From: an uncultured Lachnospiraceae bacterium
Lineage (GTDB): Bacteria; Bacillota; Clostridia; Lachnospirales; Lachnospiraceae
Length of the DNA stretch: 64,000 bases
Direction: 5' to 3'
NCBI GenBank assembly: GCA_949155905.1
Contig: CASCWU010000001.1
Location: forward strand, 1 to 64,000
Below, piece by piece: positions 51,164 through 59,922 of this stretch. Each line of letters begins with the position of its first letter. The stretch's first letter is position 1. A model generated the notes under the pieces. The model was not told where the DNA came from and ran no database searches. It worked only from the letters and a program-made list of their open reading frames with translations. The position numbers and the translations under genes were made by a program.

Positions 51164-52513
51164 ATGAAGAAAAAAATCAACATCCAATTTTTACTGATAG
51201 CATTTTTGGCGATTGCGGCAACCTGGGTGTTTGCCGCATTTGTCTTTTATGAGGTCGTCTGCCGGGAGATTATGAGCGATTTAAAGGGCTATGCAAGGCT
51301 GTTAGCCACTACCCGCATTCTGGAGCAGATGGAGGAGGGGGAGGCCTCTGTTCAGGCGGAGGGGCTGCGGATCAGCCTGATTGGGGCAGATGGATCGGTG
51401 CTGTTTGACAGCAATGCGGATATCGGGGAGATGGAAAACCATCGGAACCGCCCGGAAGTGGCGAGTGCATTGGAAAAGGGAGCCGGAGAGGTGATCCGCC
51501 AGTCGCCGACTCTCGGGAAAAACACCTTTTATTATGCCGTGCGGACGGGGCAGGGGGATGTACTCAGGCTGGCCAAGGAAAGCAGCAGTATTTTCAGTAT
51601 TTTTACAAGTGCAGTGCCAGTGATCCTTGTCATTGCGGTGCTGTTGTTTGGGCTTTGTATGGTACTGGCGCACTATTTGACACGCTCTTTGGTAGCTCCG
51701 ATTGAACGGATGGCAGATCGGATTGACGACATCCCGCAGGGAGGGCTTTACCGGGAATTGCTTCCGATGATGGAAACCATTCGGCGGCAGCATGAGGAGA
51801 TTTTAAAGAATGCCCGGACAAGGCAGGAGTTTACCGCCAATGTTTCCCATGAATTAAAAACACCGCTTACTGCGATTTCCGGCTACTCGGAGCTAATCGA
51901 GGCCGGAATGACCGATCAGGAGACAACACTTCGTTTTGCCGGGGAAATTCATCATAGCTCCCGCCGTCTGCTGACCCTGATCAACGATATTATCCGTTTG
52001 TCAGAGCTGGATACGGCTGAGGAGGAGCCGATGGAGGAGGTGGATTTGCTGGAGCTGGCACAAAGCTGTGTGGATATGCTTCAGATCAGCGCGAAAAAGC
52101 ATCAGGTGACGTTGGAACTGGCAGGGAAACCAACGCCGATCCGGGCGAATAAGGAAATGATGGAGGAGGTGATTTACAATCTCTGTGACAATGCTATCCG
52201 TTATAACCGGGCAGGCGGACATGTGTGGGTGGAGGCCAGGCCGGGCAGACAGCAGAGCCAGGAGGAGGGTAGCCTTGCTGTTTTAGCGGTACGGGATACC
52301 GGGATAGGGATACCAGCCAAGCATCAGGAACGGATTTTCGAGCGTTTTTACCGGGTGGATAAAAGCCGCTCAAAATCCACAGGAGGAACCGGGCTGGGAC
52401 TGGCGATTGTCAAGCATATCGCGGCGCTGCATGGCGCAGCGTTGGAGTTGGAGAGCGAAGAGGGTGTCGGGACAGAAATCAGGCTTCTTCTGCCACTACC
52501 TGGAGGTCAGTAA
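51164..52513 (+). CDS. PhoR-like sensor histidine kinase
   Basis: The 449-residue kinase has a first transmembrane helix (about residues 7-28), an extracellular loop of about 115 residues, a second helix (about 145-168), a HAMP-like linker, the H-box FTANVSHELKTPLTAISGYSE (histidine about 229; written in part) and the ATPase domain with NAIRYN (N box), DTGIGIP and GGTGLGLAIVKH. The sensor loop is shorter than in PAS-containing PhoR. Its 3' end overlaps the convergent decarboxylase by 35 bases, so the two transcripts are antisense there. Confidence 0.93.
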   Translation: MKKKINIQFLLIAFLAIAATWVFAAFVFYEVVCREIMSDLKGYARLLATTRILEQMEEGEASVQAEGLRISLIGADGSVLFDSNADIGEMENHRNRPEVASALEKGAGEVIRQSPTLGKNTFYYAVRTGQGDVLRLAKESSSIFSIFTSAVPVILVIAVLLFGLCMVLAHYLTRSLVAPIERMADRIDDIPQGGLYRELLPMMETIRRQHEEILKNARTRQEFTANVSHELKTPLTAISGYSELIEAGMTDQETTLRFAGEIHHSSRRLLTLINDIIRLSELDTAEEEPMEEVDLLELAQSCVDMLQISAKKHQVTLELAGKPTPIRANKEMMEEVIYNLCDNAIRYNRAGGHVWVEARPGRQQSQEEGSLAVLAVRDTGIGIPAKHQERIFERFYRVDKSRSKSTGGTGLGLAIVKHIAALHGAALELESEEGVGTEIRLLLPLPGGQ

Positions 52514-53999
52514 TGCTATAATAACGGCAAAGTGCAAGACACTCCTTGGTGATTCGTTCTCCGCTGACTACAATCGGAATAGCTGGCGGACAGGAAACCG
52601 TCGGAGCGGCGCAAATCCGCCCCAGAGCCTGACTGACAGGGACAGCTTCACTGGGCGCAAACAGCGCTTCCCGGATAGAAAGTGCAGCAGGGAGGCTGCA
52701 GGTGGAGGTGGCAGCAGGAAAAAGATCTGGTTTTGGGCATGATAAAGAGACATCCGAATATTTTGGAGGCTTCAGAGATTCCAATCTGTTCCAATCCTCT
52801 TCGCTGTTTTCCGGCGTCACCATCAGTACAACATAATCCTGATCTGCATATTCACATTCTATATGCTGAAGGCGCAGATATTCTGCCAGCATGTGTCCGC
52901 TATAGCCAAGCGCAGAGGCATAAAATACGATACGCAGCGGATCGGCATCTCGGAATAAAAAGCCGCGCCCAAGTAACATCTGACAGACGGCTTCTTTTTT
53001 TGCGATACAGGAAATCAGGCGATCTGGATAGGATGGCGTCAGGTTGATTTGGCCTTGAGGAGATCCTGCCAGGTAGGCATTGCACCAATCCAAGGACTGC
53101 AGCAAAAGGTAGGAGGGGCTGGTGGAGCCGAACAGAGAAAGAGCGGTGCGAGCCTTTTTTTCATAGGGGTAGATCGCAGCCCGGCTGATGTGCAGATAGG
53201 CACAGCCGGTCAGCGCCGGAAGCGTTTTGTGGGCAGAATCGCAACACATATCCGCACCCAAATCCAGAGGATGCCGGGAGGGAGAAAGGAATTTGAGATA
53301 GGCTCCATGAGCATTGTCTACCAAAAGAGGCAGGCCGAAGCGATGGCAGATGGCAGAAAGGGCAGCGATGTCCTGAACCCCTCCCAGATAATCCGGCGAG
53401 GTAAGAAAAACGGCAAGCGGACGTTCCTCTTCTGGCAAGCCAGAAAAATGCTCCAGTGTATGCTGCAGATATTCTGCGGAAACAGGGCAGGAGCAAATGG
53501 AGGCTGTCTGCGTCTCTTTTGAGGAAGCCTCCGGATAAAGCCAGACAACATCTAAATCCAAAAGCGCACAGGTATAAAGGAAGGTTTTGTGGGCGTTCCG
53601 CGCCGCGAGGATTCGTCGGCGAGAGGGAGAAGGACGCAGGGGTGTGCCGGAGGAGGCAGAGGGGATTCTGCGGGAGTCCGGGCAGGCAAAGGTATGGCTG
53701 GACGGAAAGACCCGCGGCGCACAGGATACCGCCAGATAAAGCATGGCGCGGATACAAAGGGAGGAGCCTTCCGTAGAATAAAAGGTATGACGGCTGCCAA
53801 AAAGAGCAGAGGCGTTTTCCTCACTTTTTAAAATAATCCCATCGGCATGATAAAGGTCGTCTGCTCCTTCGATCTCCGTGATATCCCGTGCCAGGAGCGG
53901 AAACCGCTCGTCTGTCCCCTTGTGTCCGGGCATATGAAAGCGGGAAAAATGTTTTTGAATATAAGCTTCTACAAAATCACAAATTGGTGTATCTATCAT
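52479..53999 (-). CDS. Orn/Lys/Arg decarboxylase-family PLP enzyme
   Basis: ATG 53999 has AAAGGAAG upstream; the frame runs to 54047. The 506-residue protein has the short bacterial form without the N-terminal wing domain. FHMPGHKGTDERF is near residue 22, GADDLYHADG near 46, STEGSSLCIRAML near 76, VDNAHGAYLKF near 227 and the PLP lysine in DSAHKTLPALTG (about 253). Substrate is uncertain (lysine, arginine or ornithine). The C-terminal part is Ser/Pro/Ala-rich, with fewer conserved residues than usual. Convergent with the histidine kinase. Confidence 0.88.
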   Translation of the reverse strand: MIDTPICDFVEAYIQKHFSRFHMPGHKGTDERFPLLARDITEIEGADDLYHADGIILKSEENASALFGSRHTFYSTEGSSLCIRAMLYLAVSCAPRVFPSSHTFACPDSRRIPSASSGTPLRPSPSRRRILAARNAHKTFLYTCALLDLDVVWLYPEASSKETQTASICSCPVSAEYLQHTLEHFSGLPEEERPLAVFLTSPDYLGGVQDIAALSAICHRFGLPLLVDNAHGAYLKFLSPSRHPLDLGADMCCDSAHKTLPALTGCAYLHISRAAIYPYEKKARTALSLFGSTSPSYLLLQSLDWCNAYLAGSPQGQINLTPSYPDRLISCIAKKEAVCQMLLGRGFLFRDADPLRIVFYASALGYSGHMLAEYLRLQHIECEYADQDYVVLMVTPENSEEDWNRLESLKPPKYSDVSLSCPKPDLFPAATSTCSLPAALSIREALFAPSEAVPVSQALGRICAAPTVSCPPAIPIVVSGERITKECLALCRYYSITDLQVVAEEA

Positions 54000-54244
54000 A
54001 GTGGCCAGAAGTCTTCCTTTCTTTTTTGTTATTTTGATAGGCAGCATGACAAGATTTTTTGAATGCCATGCTTATTTTAGCATAGGTCTTAAAGAAAGTA
54101 TAGCATCTCACGCTGTTGAGCAGACCGTTTGCGCCAAATTTTTGAGCGAGGACTGGTTCTATTTGACAGAGAGACCGCATACTATTATAATAAAAGCAAA
54201 TTGTGAGCTTCCTAATTACTATTTTAGAAAGGGACGTCGATTGT

Positions 54245-55861
54245 ATGAAATACCAAATGACAAAATTTATAAGCCTTCTGCTGTTAGCGGCCATTCTCCT
54301 GGCCGGGATTCCGGTGACAAAAGCACAGGCTGCCGCAACAAAACCATATTTGATTAAAGTAAACCGTCAGGCATGTACGATTACGATCTATGAAAAGGAC
54401 GCTAAGGGACAGTATACGGTTCCGGTAAAGGCCATGCTGTGTTCGCCAAGTGATTATACGCCTCTCGGAACCTTTCAGACACCAGCAAAATACCGCTGGC
54501 GGCTGTTGATTGGGGACGTGTGGGGACAATACAGCACGAGAATTACAGGAAGTATCCTATTCCATTCTGTCTGGTATTATGAAAAAGATCCTTCTACTCT
54601 TTCCAACAAGCAATTTAACCGGCTGGGAACGAGATGTTCTCTTGGCTGCATTCGCCTGACCGTGGCAGATGCCAAGTGGATTTATGATAATTGTCCTCTG
54701 GGAACGTCAGTTGTTGTGTATGATTCTCCGGATCCGGGGCCTTTAGGGAAGCCGGAGGCAATTAAGGTAAGCGAAAAGACCCTGATGGGCTACGATCCGA
54801 CCGATATCTGGAGCGAGGGGAATCCCTATGTCAAAAAACCGACACTCGAGGGTGTCAAGAATAAAACAGTAAATTATGGAAAATCCGTGAACCTGATGAA
54901 AGGCGTCAAAGCGAAAAGCTTTGATGGAAAGGATCTAACCTCGGACATTCAGGTTACGATTACATATCAGAAAAAAACGGTAAAAAAAGTAAATACGAAA
55001 AAGGCCGGAGAGTATCAGATTACCTATCGTGTTACAGACAGTCAGGGATATTCGGCGGAGAAAAAAGCGGTCTGTACGGTAGTAGATAACATTGCCCCTA
55101 AGCTGTCGGGGGTGAAAAAGCTTTATCTGAATAAAAAGCTGGATCAGAAAAGTGTACTGGCTGATGTGCAGGCAAAGTGGCATGGAAAAAAGATGAAGCA
55201 GAAGGATATTTCTGTAAAATGGAAAAAAACCGGCAGTGAGGACGGCGTCACAAGCTATAAAGTGACATATTCCTATAAAGCGGCGAATGGCAAGACGGTA
55301 AAGGCCACCACAAAAGCATACTACGACAAAAAAGCGCCAGTATTTTCCGGTGTTACAAACGGCGCGGTTCGTTTGGCGGAGGAATTGACCGAGGAGTTTT
55401 TACGCACGAATGTTACGGTGTCGGATAACCTGGATTCTCTGACGATGGAGGATGTTACGGTTACTCTAAAGGAAATAGGAGAAAACTGTTATGAGGCGGT
55501 TTATCAGGTTTCGGACAGAGCAGGAAACCAGGCAGAGGCGAGAGCCTGCTATACCATTGAAGCCGGAATCGTATTCCAGGGAGTAGCGGATCGGAGCATA
55601 ACGCCGGAGCAGATAGTAGATGAAGCCTTTGCCAGAGAAGGGGTCTCTGTCACAGAAAACGGAGTGGATGTGACGGAGCAGATGACGGTAGTGATTACTG
55701 CTTTGGAGGGAGAATATCGGATTCTCTATCAGATCACAGGAGCGGATGGAGAAACACAGACAGCAGAAGCAGTCTTTACAGTAGCAGCCGAGGATGCCTC
55801 GGAAGGGGAAACAGAATCAGAGAATGAGGATGTCTTAGAAGAGGAAAGAATCGGAGAGTAA
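54245..55861 (+). CDS. Secreted L,D-transpeptidase with Ig-like DUF5011 repeats
   Basis: ATG 54245 gives 538 residues with a signal peptide (cleavage near KAQAAA). The YkuD catalytic domain (about residues 35-165) has the LIKVNRQACTITIYEKD start, the histidine in ILFHSVWYY and the cysteine in TRCSLGCIRLT. It forms 3-3 cross-links in peptidoglycan or anchors proteins. Three to four Ig-like DUF5011-type modules follow (GVKNKTVNYGKSV, DNIAPKLSGVKKLYL, KKAPVFSGVTNGAV). The acidic C-terminal tail is encoded by the first two units of a 34-36-base tandem repeat that runs past the stop codon. Confidence 0.9.
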   Translation: MKYQMTKFISLLLLAAILLAGIPVTKAQAAATKPYLIKVNRQACTITIYEKDAKGQYTVPVKAMLCSPSDYTPLGTFQTPAKYRWRLLIGDVWGQYSTRITGSILFHSVWYYEKDPSTLSNKQFNRLGTRCSLGCIRLTVADAKWIYDNCPLGTSVVVYDSPDPGPLGKPEAIKVSEKTLMGYDPTDIWSEGNPYVKKPTLEGVKNKTVNYGKSVNLMKGVKAKSFDGKDLTSDIQVTITYQKKTVKKVNTKKAGEYQITYRVTDSQGYSAEKKAVCTVVDNIAPKLSGVKKLYLNKKLDQKSVLADVQAKWHGKKMKQKDISVKWKKTGSEDGVTSYKVTYSYKAANGKTVKATTKAYYDKKAPVFSGVTNGAVRLAEELTEEFLRTNVTVSDNLDSLTMEDVTVTLKEIGENCYEAVYQVSDRAGNQAEARACYTIEAGIVFQGVADRSITPEQIVDEAFAREGVSVTENGVDVTEQMTVVITALEGEYRILYQITGADGETQTAEAVFTVAAEDASEGETESENEDVLEEERIGE

Positions 55862-55925
55862 GGCTGCCTTAGAAGAGGAAGGAATTAGAGAATAAGGATG
55901 TCTTAGAAGAAGAAATCAGGGGACG
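55791..55925 (+). repeat. Imperfect 34-36-base tandem repeat, about four copies
   Basis: Units of the form GGATGTCTTAGAAGAGGAA...AGAGAATAA begin near 55792, 55828, 55862 and 55896. The first spacing is 36 (in frame) and the next two are 34 (out of frame). The repeat therefore encodes the tail of the L,D-transpeptidase and then places its stop codon inside unit 2. Confidence 0.6.
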
Positions 55926-56256
55926 AGAGTGCCTTGAGAGAGCAGAAATCATTTGGATGGTTATAGTGTGAAGGCTCATCTTTGGATGGGCTTTCACGCC
56001 GTAATAAGGACGCCTTTGGTCTCCGCTCCTGCATATATTAAGAAAATTCTTATAAGAAAGCTCTATCTTGCTTCCAAAACACACGATATGGCTATCCATC
56101 ACAGGAATTGTCCATCGAAAAATTGGGATTTTGCAGTCAACGCAAAGACCAGTTCTTTTTTTCTGCTTTTTTTGCCGTTACACTGGAGCTGCTGGACACA
56201 ACGCAGCAGGATAAGTAAGGAAGGGAAAGTGAACGGAAGAAAGGAAGAGTGAGTGT
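55926..56256. other. Non-coding or decayed stretch
   Basis: Besides the end of the tandem repeat I see no convincing gene. Open frames on both strands here are short, without ribosome sites, and do not resemble known proteins. The final bases (GGAAAGTGAACGGAAGAAAGGAAGAGTGAGTGT) include the ribosome site of the broken permease gene; only the AAAGGAAG part matters. Confidence 0.45.
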
Positions 56257-56610
56257 ATGGAAGGCTCGAAGAAAAAGAGACTGCGTAAATTTACAAGAAG
56301 GGCGATAGCAAGGGATTGGAAACGAAATCGGGTTTTGTATCTGATGTTGTTGCCGATGGTCGTATTTTTTATTGTATTTGCCTATCTGCCGATGCTGCAT
56401 GTGGCCTTTGTGTCGTTTTCAGATGCTGCCTGGGTGATGAATCATTCCGGGATGATTCTTTGGCCGCATGGCTTTACCCTGGAGGGATATAAGCTGGTAT
56501 TTGGTACGAAGCAGCTATTAAGCAGCTATGGCAATACGTTTTTTTATGTGTTTTGTGCGACCGGACTCGGGATGCTGGTGACGGTGATAGCCGCGCCCTT
56601 TACTTGGTAA
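56257..56610 (+). pseudogene. Truncated LplB-type sugar ABC permease
   Basis: The N-terminal about 113 residues of an oligosaccharide ABC permease: a basic cytoplasmic start, first helix RVLYLMLLPMVVFFIVFAYLP, then PMLHVAFVSFSD and LSSYGNTFFYVFCATGLGML. The frame then leaves the family after TVIAA (about 56597) and stops at 56610. About 190 residues with the EAA loop are missing. It is the partner type expected for the lipoprotein at 26339, but lies 28 kb away and is not functional. Confidence 0.8.
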
Positions 56611-57057
56611 TCAGCGTCGATGATCGGCTCTAGGTAAAGCAGCAGATCCTGCGCTGGCTCGGTATTGGTAGAAAGAATCTGATGGGAGCCGCGTTTTTCC
56701 GGCTGGGAAATAAGCTGGCGGAATTCCTCGAGGCTGACATGGATAGACTGGGCATAGGCATCGAGATTTCCACTACGGTAGCGTCTGGTGCCAGTAAGGA
56801 TAGAGTCGCTTTCCTTAAAATAAAAGACAGATTGGCTGCGTGCTTCAGAAAGCTGATTCTGGTTCCGCAGGATTTGCTGCAGGGTCTGGTTGGCATAGAG
56901 ATCCTGTGGAGCGGTATTTTGCGACAGGGTAGAGAGGAATTTGGCCAGAGCCTGCTCGACCAGGAGGGTGCTGGTAGTTTCAATGCTTTTTAAGTGGATG
57001 TCTAATTCTGTTCCGGTATGGCGCAGCAGAATTAAAATAAAAACAAGGAGACGCCAG
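56600..57057 (-). pseudogene. Fragment of a membrane sensor protein, antisense
   Basis: On the minus strand an open stretch of about 145 codons without a start reads LLWRLLVFILILL (a transmembrane segment), then LDIHLKSIETTSTLLVEQ, FYFKESDSILTGTRRYRSG and QDLLLYLEPIIDADYQV. This is the pattern of the N-terminal anchor plus extracellular sensor of membrane AraC regulators or histidine kinases that accompany sugar ABC systems. Both ends are cut: a stop precedes it and the permease fragment abuts it. No HTH or kinase part is present. Confidence 0.6.
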
Positions 57058-57260
57058 AGGAGTTAGAAGAACTGGCTGCACGTGGGCTGGGGCATTTGGA
57101 TCGGCTGATAGAAGGGCTGGAGTTTCAAAAGAAGCTCGATGCGCTGCGGGAGCTGGATGAGTTCCATCAGAAGGAAATCATGCCGCGGTATGGGAAATGG
57201 CTGGTGAGGAACCGTTTGCCGGAGTGGGAAGCGTCCAGACGCTGTTGCATTCTCCGCTGA
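57051..57260 (+). pseudogene. Short coding fragment of unknown family
   Basis: An open stretch of about 70 codons without a start (TPEELEELAARGLGHLDRL and KLDALRELDEFHQKEIMP) looks like protein by composition and helix pattern but I cannot name it. It overlaps the esterase fragment in a different frame. It is probably the remnant of another gene joined here by deletion. Confidence 0.35.
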
Positions 57261-57520
57261 CCAAGGGAGATATTGCCGGGATTATCATTATGAGTTCGGC
57301 GACGATTGACAAGCTGAATGCGATTATGCGTGGGGAGTCATTGGCAGAAAAGGAAAAGCAGGGCGTGGAATTTATGGAGGAAGCGGGCTGCAAGAATATT
57401 GCCGAGCTGCGGGAAAAGAGCTATGAGGAGCTGCGCCAGGTAGGCGGCACGGGCTTTATGGGGAAATACCGGTTTGGCACGGTTTACCGCTGCTGGAGGT
57501 TACGTTGCAGGCGATTTTAG
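57197..57520 (+). pseudogene. Carboxylesterase fragment
   Basis: About 107 codons match the middle of type B carboxylesterases, just after the nucleophile elbow: GSVQTLLHSPLTKGDIAG, IIIMSSATIDKL, then EKQGVEFMEEAGCKNIAEL and YEELRQVGGTGFMG. The start with the oxyanion loop and serine, and the C-terminal half with the histidine, are missing. It belongs to a different subgroup from the intact esterase at 24358. Confidence 0.6.
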
Positions 57521-57573
57521 GGGAAGAATAAACTTTGACAGTCTTTTCTTCTTGGTACTAAAGTGATATAGAG

Positions 57574-57614
57574 AAAGGTTATCATTATTTTCAGCAAAGT
57601 AATGATAACCTTTT
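57574..57614. terminator. Bidirectional terminator
   Basis: AAAGGTTATCATTA (57574-57587) pairs perfectly with TAATGATAACCTTT (57600-57613), flanked by T on one side and A on the other. It marks the right edge of the decayed region. Confidence 0.8.
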
Positions 57615-57679
57615 CTTGTAAAATTGGAGACGTCATTTTTTTAATAAGAGAAGGTGATTTGGAAATGATTTAAAAATTA

Positions 57680-57708
57680 TTGAGAAAGTGATACAGACAT
57701 AGTATAAT
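57680..57708 (+). promoter_or_regulatory. Sigma-A promoter of the AlbA_2-type gene
   Basis: TTGAGA (57680-57685) and TATAAT (57703-57708), 17 bases apart. The following leader of about 115 bases up to the start codon shows no clear structure. Confidence 0.7.
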
Positions 57709-57830
57709 GTTATAATAAGTAAAAACTATGTTAGGATATAAATGAATGGAGTTAAATAGTAAATTGAGAATTAGCTTGAGAAATCAGAGCGAGAAGTAAG
57801 GTAAAAATTCAGGTTAAGAAGGTGAGTCGG

Positions 57831-59111
57831 ATGGTTGAAAAATTATTTTTTGGGGAAGGGAAAAATATTGAATTTAAAAGAGAGATTCCTCCTAAACATG
57901 AGAAATTTTTAAAGGATATTATTGCGTTTTCCAATAGCACTGGTGGGAAGGTAATTTTGGGGATTGAGGATAAGACAAATCTAGTTTACGGGATTGGAGA
58001 GACTAATCCATTTAAGTTGTCGGATGATATTTCTAATATGATTTCCGATGCCTGTACCCCACAGATTATTTCTTATATTACCATTCAGACATTAGAAGAA
58101 AAAACAGTACTGATAATTGACATACCACCGGGAAATTTTCGGCCTTATTATTTGAAATCGCTTGGGAAAGAAGCGTCTGCTTATATTCGGATTAATGGCA
58201 CCAGCCGACCGGCAGATGCAAGGATGCTTCAGGAACTGGAACTGGAGGGGCAGCATATCTATTATGATTCGATGCAGGAAATTGGGATGGAATATCAGGA
58301 AAAACAGGCCTTAGAGCTGTGTGCCATAATGAAGCAGCTTGCATTGGAATCCTGTAAAACAGAGGACGAACGGGCGGAGGTAAAGGATTTGACGATAGAG
58401 AAGCTGGAGGATATGGGATTGCTTTGCAAGGTAGGAAGAGACTATGCGCCGACACACGCCTTTCATTTGATGACAGAGAATAAAGTAAGGTTTGCCAAAA
58501 TTCAGTGTGCCTTGTTTAAAGGAACGGATCGGGATATTTTTATTGACCGTAAGGAGTTTAAAGGGCCGATTTATGAGCAGATCCAGGAGGCATATCAGTT
58601 TGTGCTTCGCCATATCAACAGAGGAGCAGAGTTTGAGGGAGTAGTTCGCCGGGATATTTATGAACTGCCCGTTCTGGCAATCCGGGAGGCGATTGTCAAT
58701 GCAGTTACGCACCGCAGTTATTTAGACGATTCTTGTATCCAGGTTTCTGTTTTTGATGACAGGATGGAAGTGTTATCCCCAGGGAGATTATATGGTGGCC
58801 TGGATATAGAGACAGCATTGTCTGGGAAATCCAAATGTAGAAATGCAGCTATTTCGGAGGCTTTCTATTATATAGGAATCATAGAAGCATGGGGGACAGG
58901 GCTTGGAAGGATTCGGAAAAGCTGTCGGGAATATGGATTGAAGGAGCCTGTAATCGAGGAATTTGGAGATGGGTTCCGAGTTATCTTTTTTAGAAAAATA
59001 GAAAAGGAAACAGGGAAAAAGAAGGAAGTTGCTCCTATAAAAGCCACAAAACCGCCGGAAAATCCTACGAGATGGATGGGAAGGCTTTTAAAGGGATTTG
59101 CAAGGTCTTAA
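57831..59111 (+). CDS. AlbA_2 / Schlafen-type DNA-binding protein with GHKL-like ATPase C-terminus
   Basis: ATG 57831 follows AAGAAGG. The 426-residue protein has an AlbA_2 (Slfn AAA_4) domain at residues 5-130: GEGKNIEFKREIP, FLKDIIAFSNSTGGKVILGIED, SAYIRINGTSRPAD. A C-terminal HATPase_c_4 region shows REAIVNAVTHRSYLDD, DRMEVLSPGRLYGGL and IEAWGTGLGRI. Such proteins are often annotated as RecG-like helicases or transcriptional regulators, and some act in phage defence. Base composition is more AT-rich than in the BMC region. It sits before the restriction-modification genes. Confidence 0.85.
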   Translation: MVEKLFFGEGKNIEFKREIPPKHEKFLKDIIAFSNSTGGKVILGIEDKTNLVYGIGETNPFKLSDDISNMISDACTPQIISYITIQTLEEKTVLIIDIPPGNFRPYYLKSLGKEASAYIRINGTSRPADARMLQELELEGQHIYYDSMQEIGMEYQEKQALELCAIMKQLALESCKTEDERAEVKDLTIEKLEDMGLLCKVGRDYAPTHAFHLMTENKVRFAKIQCALFKGTDRDIFIDRKEFKGPIYEQIQEAYQFVLRHINRGAEFEGVVRRDIYELPVLAIREAIVNAVTHRSYLDDSCIQVSVFDDRMEVLSPGRLYGGLDIETALSGKSKCRNAAISEAFYYIGIIEAWGTGLGRIRKSCREYGLKEPVIEEFGDGFRVIFFRKIEKETGKKKEVAPIKATKPPENPTRWMGRLLKGFARS

Positions 59112-59143
59112 CAACCAAAAAATAAAAGAAAAGAGGACAACAA

Positions 59144-59752
59144 ATGGAACAATACAAATCCTACCGAATGTATTTCTGTCAGGAATACACCGGGCAGCTC
59201 AATAAATTCGGCGGCTTGCCGACTCACCTGCCTTCGGTCTGGCCGAAGGATGAAAACGGGGAAGATGATTTGACATTTTTATGTCAGCTTTATTGTGACG
59301 AAGTGAAGCTTTCACTTGAAAATATATTGTGTATCCAGCTTTATCAATGGGTAGAATGGGACGGGCAGGAAGGGGCGGACGTCATTGTGGTTCCGGTTCC
59401 GATAGGAGCAAAGGAAAATCTGCAGGGCGAGGGAGTGAGCCATCCGTTGCTGAAGGAAGGGGATATTCGTTTTGAAGAGGTACTGGAGGAGGTCGTAGAA
59501 GAGCATGCCAGGGAGACGTTAGAGGATGAAAACGGACTGTATTTATGGGAAAATAAGCTGGGCGGGTGGTTCCATGAGGAGGCTGTAACGCCAGGCAAGG
59601 AGGATGTCACCCCAGAAAATTTTTTAGGAATGATAGGCGATGGGGACGGGTCTGTACCTTATAACAAATATTCTCCTTTTAACTGGGGGTGCGGGTATCA
59701 GTTGGTTTTTTACAGGAACCATTCTGGAAAGGTGGAGTGGGATTTTTACTAA
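59144..59752 (+). CDS. DUF1963 (YwqG)-like protein
   Basis: The 202-residue protein has the DUF1963-like start NKFGGLPTHLPSVWP, followed by DLTFLCQLYCDEVKL and late NWGCGYQLVFYRNHSG. The family is common in Firmicutes and has no established function; it occurs in immunity-like and defence neighbourhoods. AAGAGG lies before the start. It ends about 90 bases before the methylase promoter. Confidence 0.65.
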   Translation: MEQYKSYRMYFCQEYTGQLNKFGGLPTHLPSVWPKDENGEDDLTFLCQLYCDEVKLSLENILCIQLYQWVEWDGQEGADVIVVPVPIGAKENLQGEGVSHPLLKEGDIRFEEVLEEVVEEHARETLEDENGLYLWENKLGGWFHEEAVTPGKEDVTPENFLGMIGDGDGSVPYNKYSPFNWGCGYQLVFYRNHSGKVEWDFY

Positions 59753-59839
59753 AAGAGAAAGGATACTTGACAACCAGGCATATTTAGTATCCAAGAATGT
59801 TTAGCATCCGATTTAAAAATAAATTTACAGAAATAAGGC

Positions 59840-59867
59840 TTGAATATCTCTATATCCATGATATAAT
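59840..59867 (+). promoter_or_regulatory. Promoter of the restriction-modification genes with palindromic operator
   Basis: TTGAAT (59840-59845) and TATAAT (59862-59867) are 16 bases apart. TATATC-CAT-GATATA (59851-59865), a perfect palindrome, covers the spacer and the start of the -10 box. The methylase has an N-terminal HTH and could bind here to repress its own transcription. Confidence 0.6.
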
Positions 59868-59922
59868 AAAGGAAAAGTGTCTAATATCGGATAAAATATG
59901 TTGCATGGACAGGGAGGATATC

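Noticed and set aside
55791-55925. CRISPR array
   Set aside because: Units are contiguous without spacers and diverge; it is a simple tandem repeat.
55953-56252. Open frame of about 100 codons downstream of the L,D-transpeptidase
   Set aside because: No ribosome site, odd composition and no resemblance to any family; it lies in a decayed stretch.
56257-57614. Mobile element carrying the broken genes
   Set aside because: No transposase, integrase or terminal repeats were seen; deletion and inversion are enough to explain the pieces.
59767-59790. Second promoter before the methylase (TTGACA at 59767)
   Set aside because: The only -10-like sequence (TAGTAT) is 12 bases away, too close for a functional spacer.
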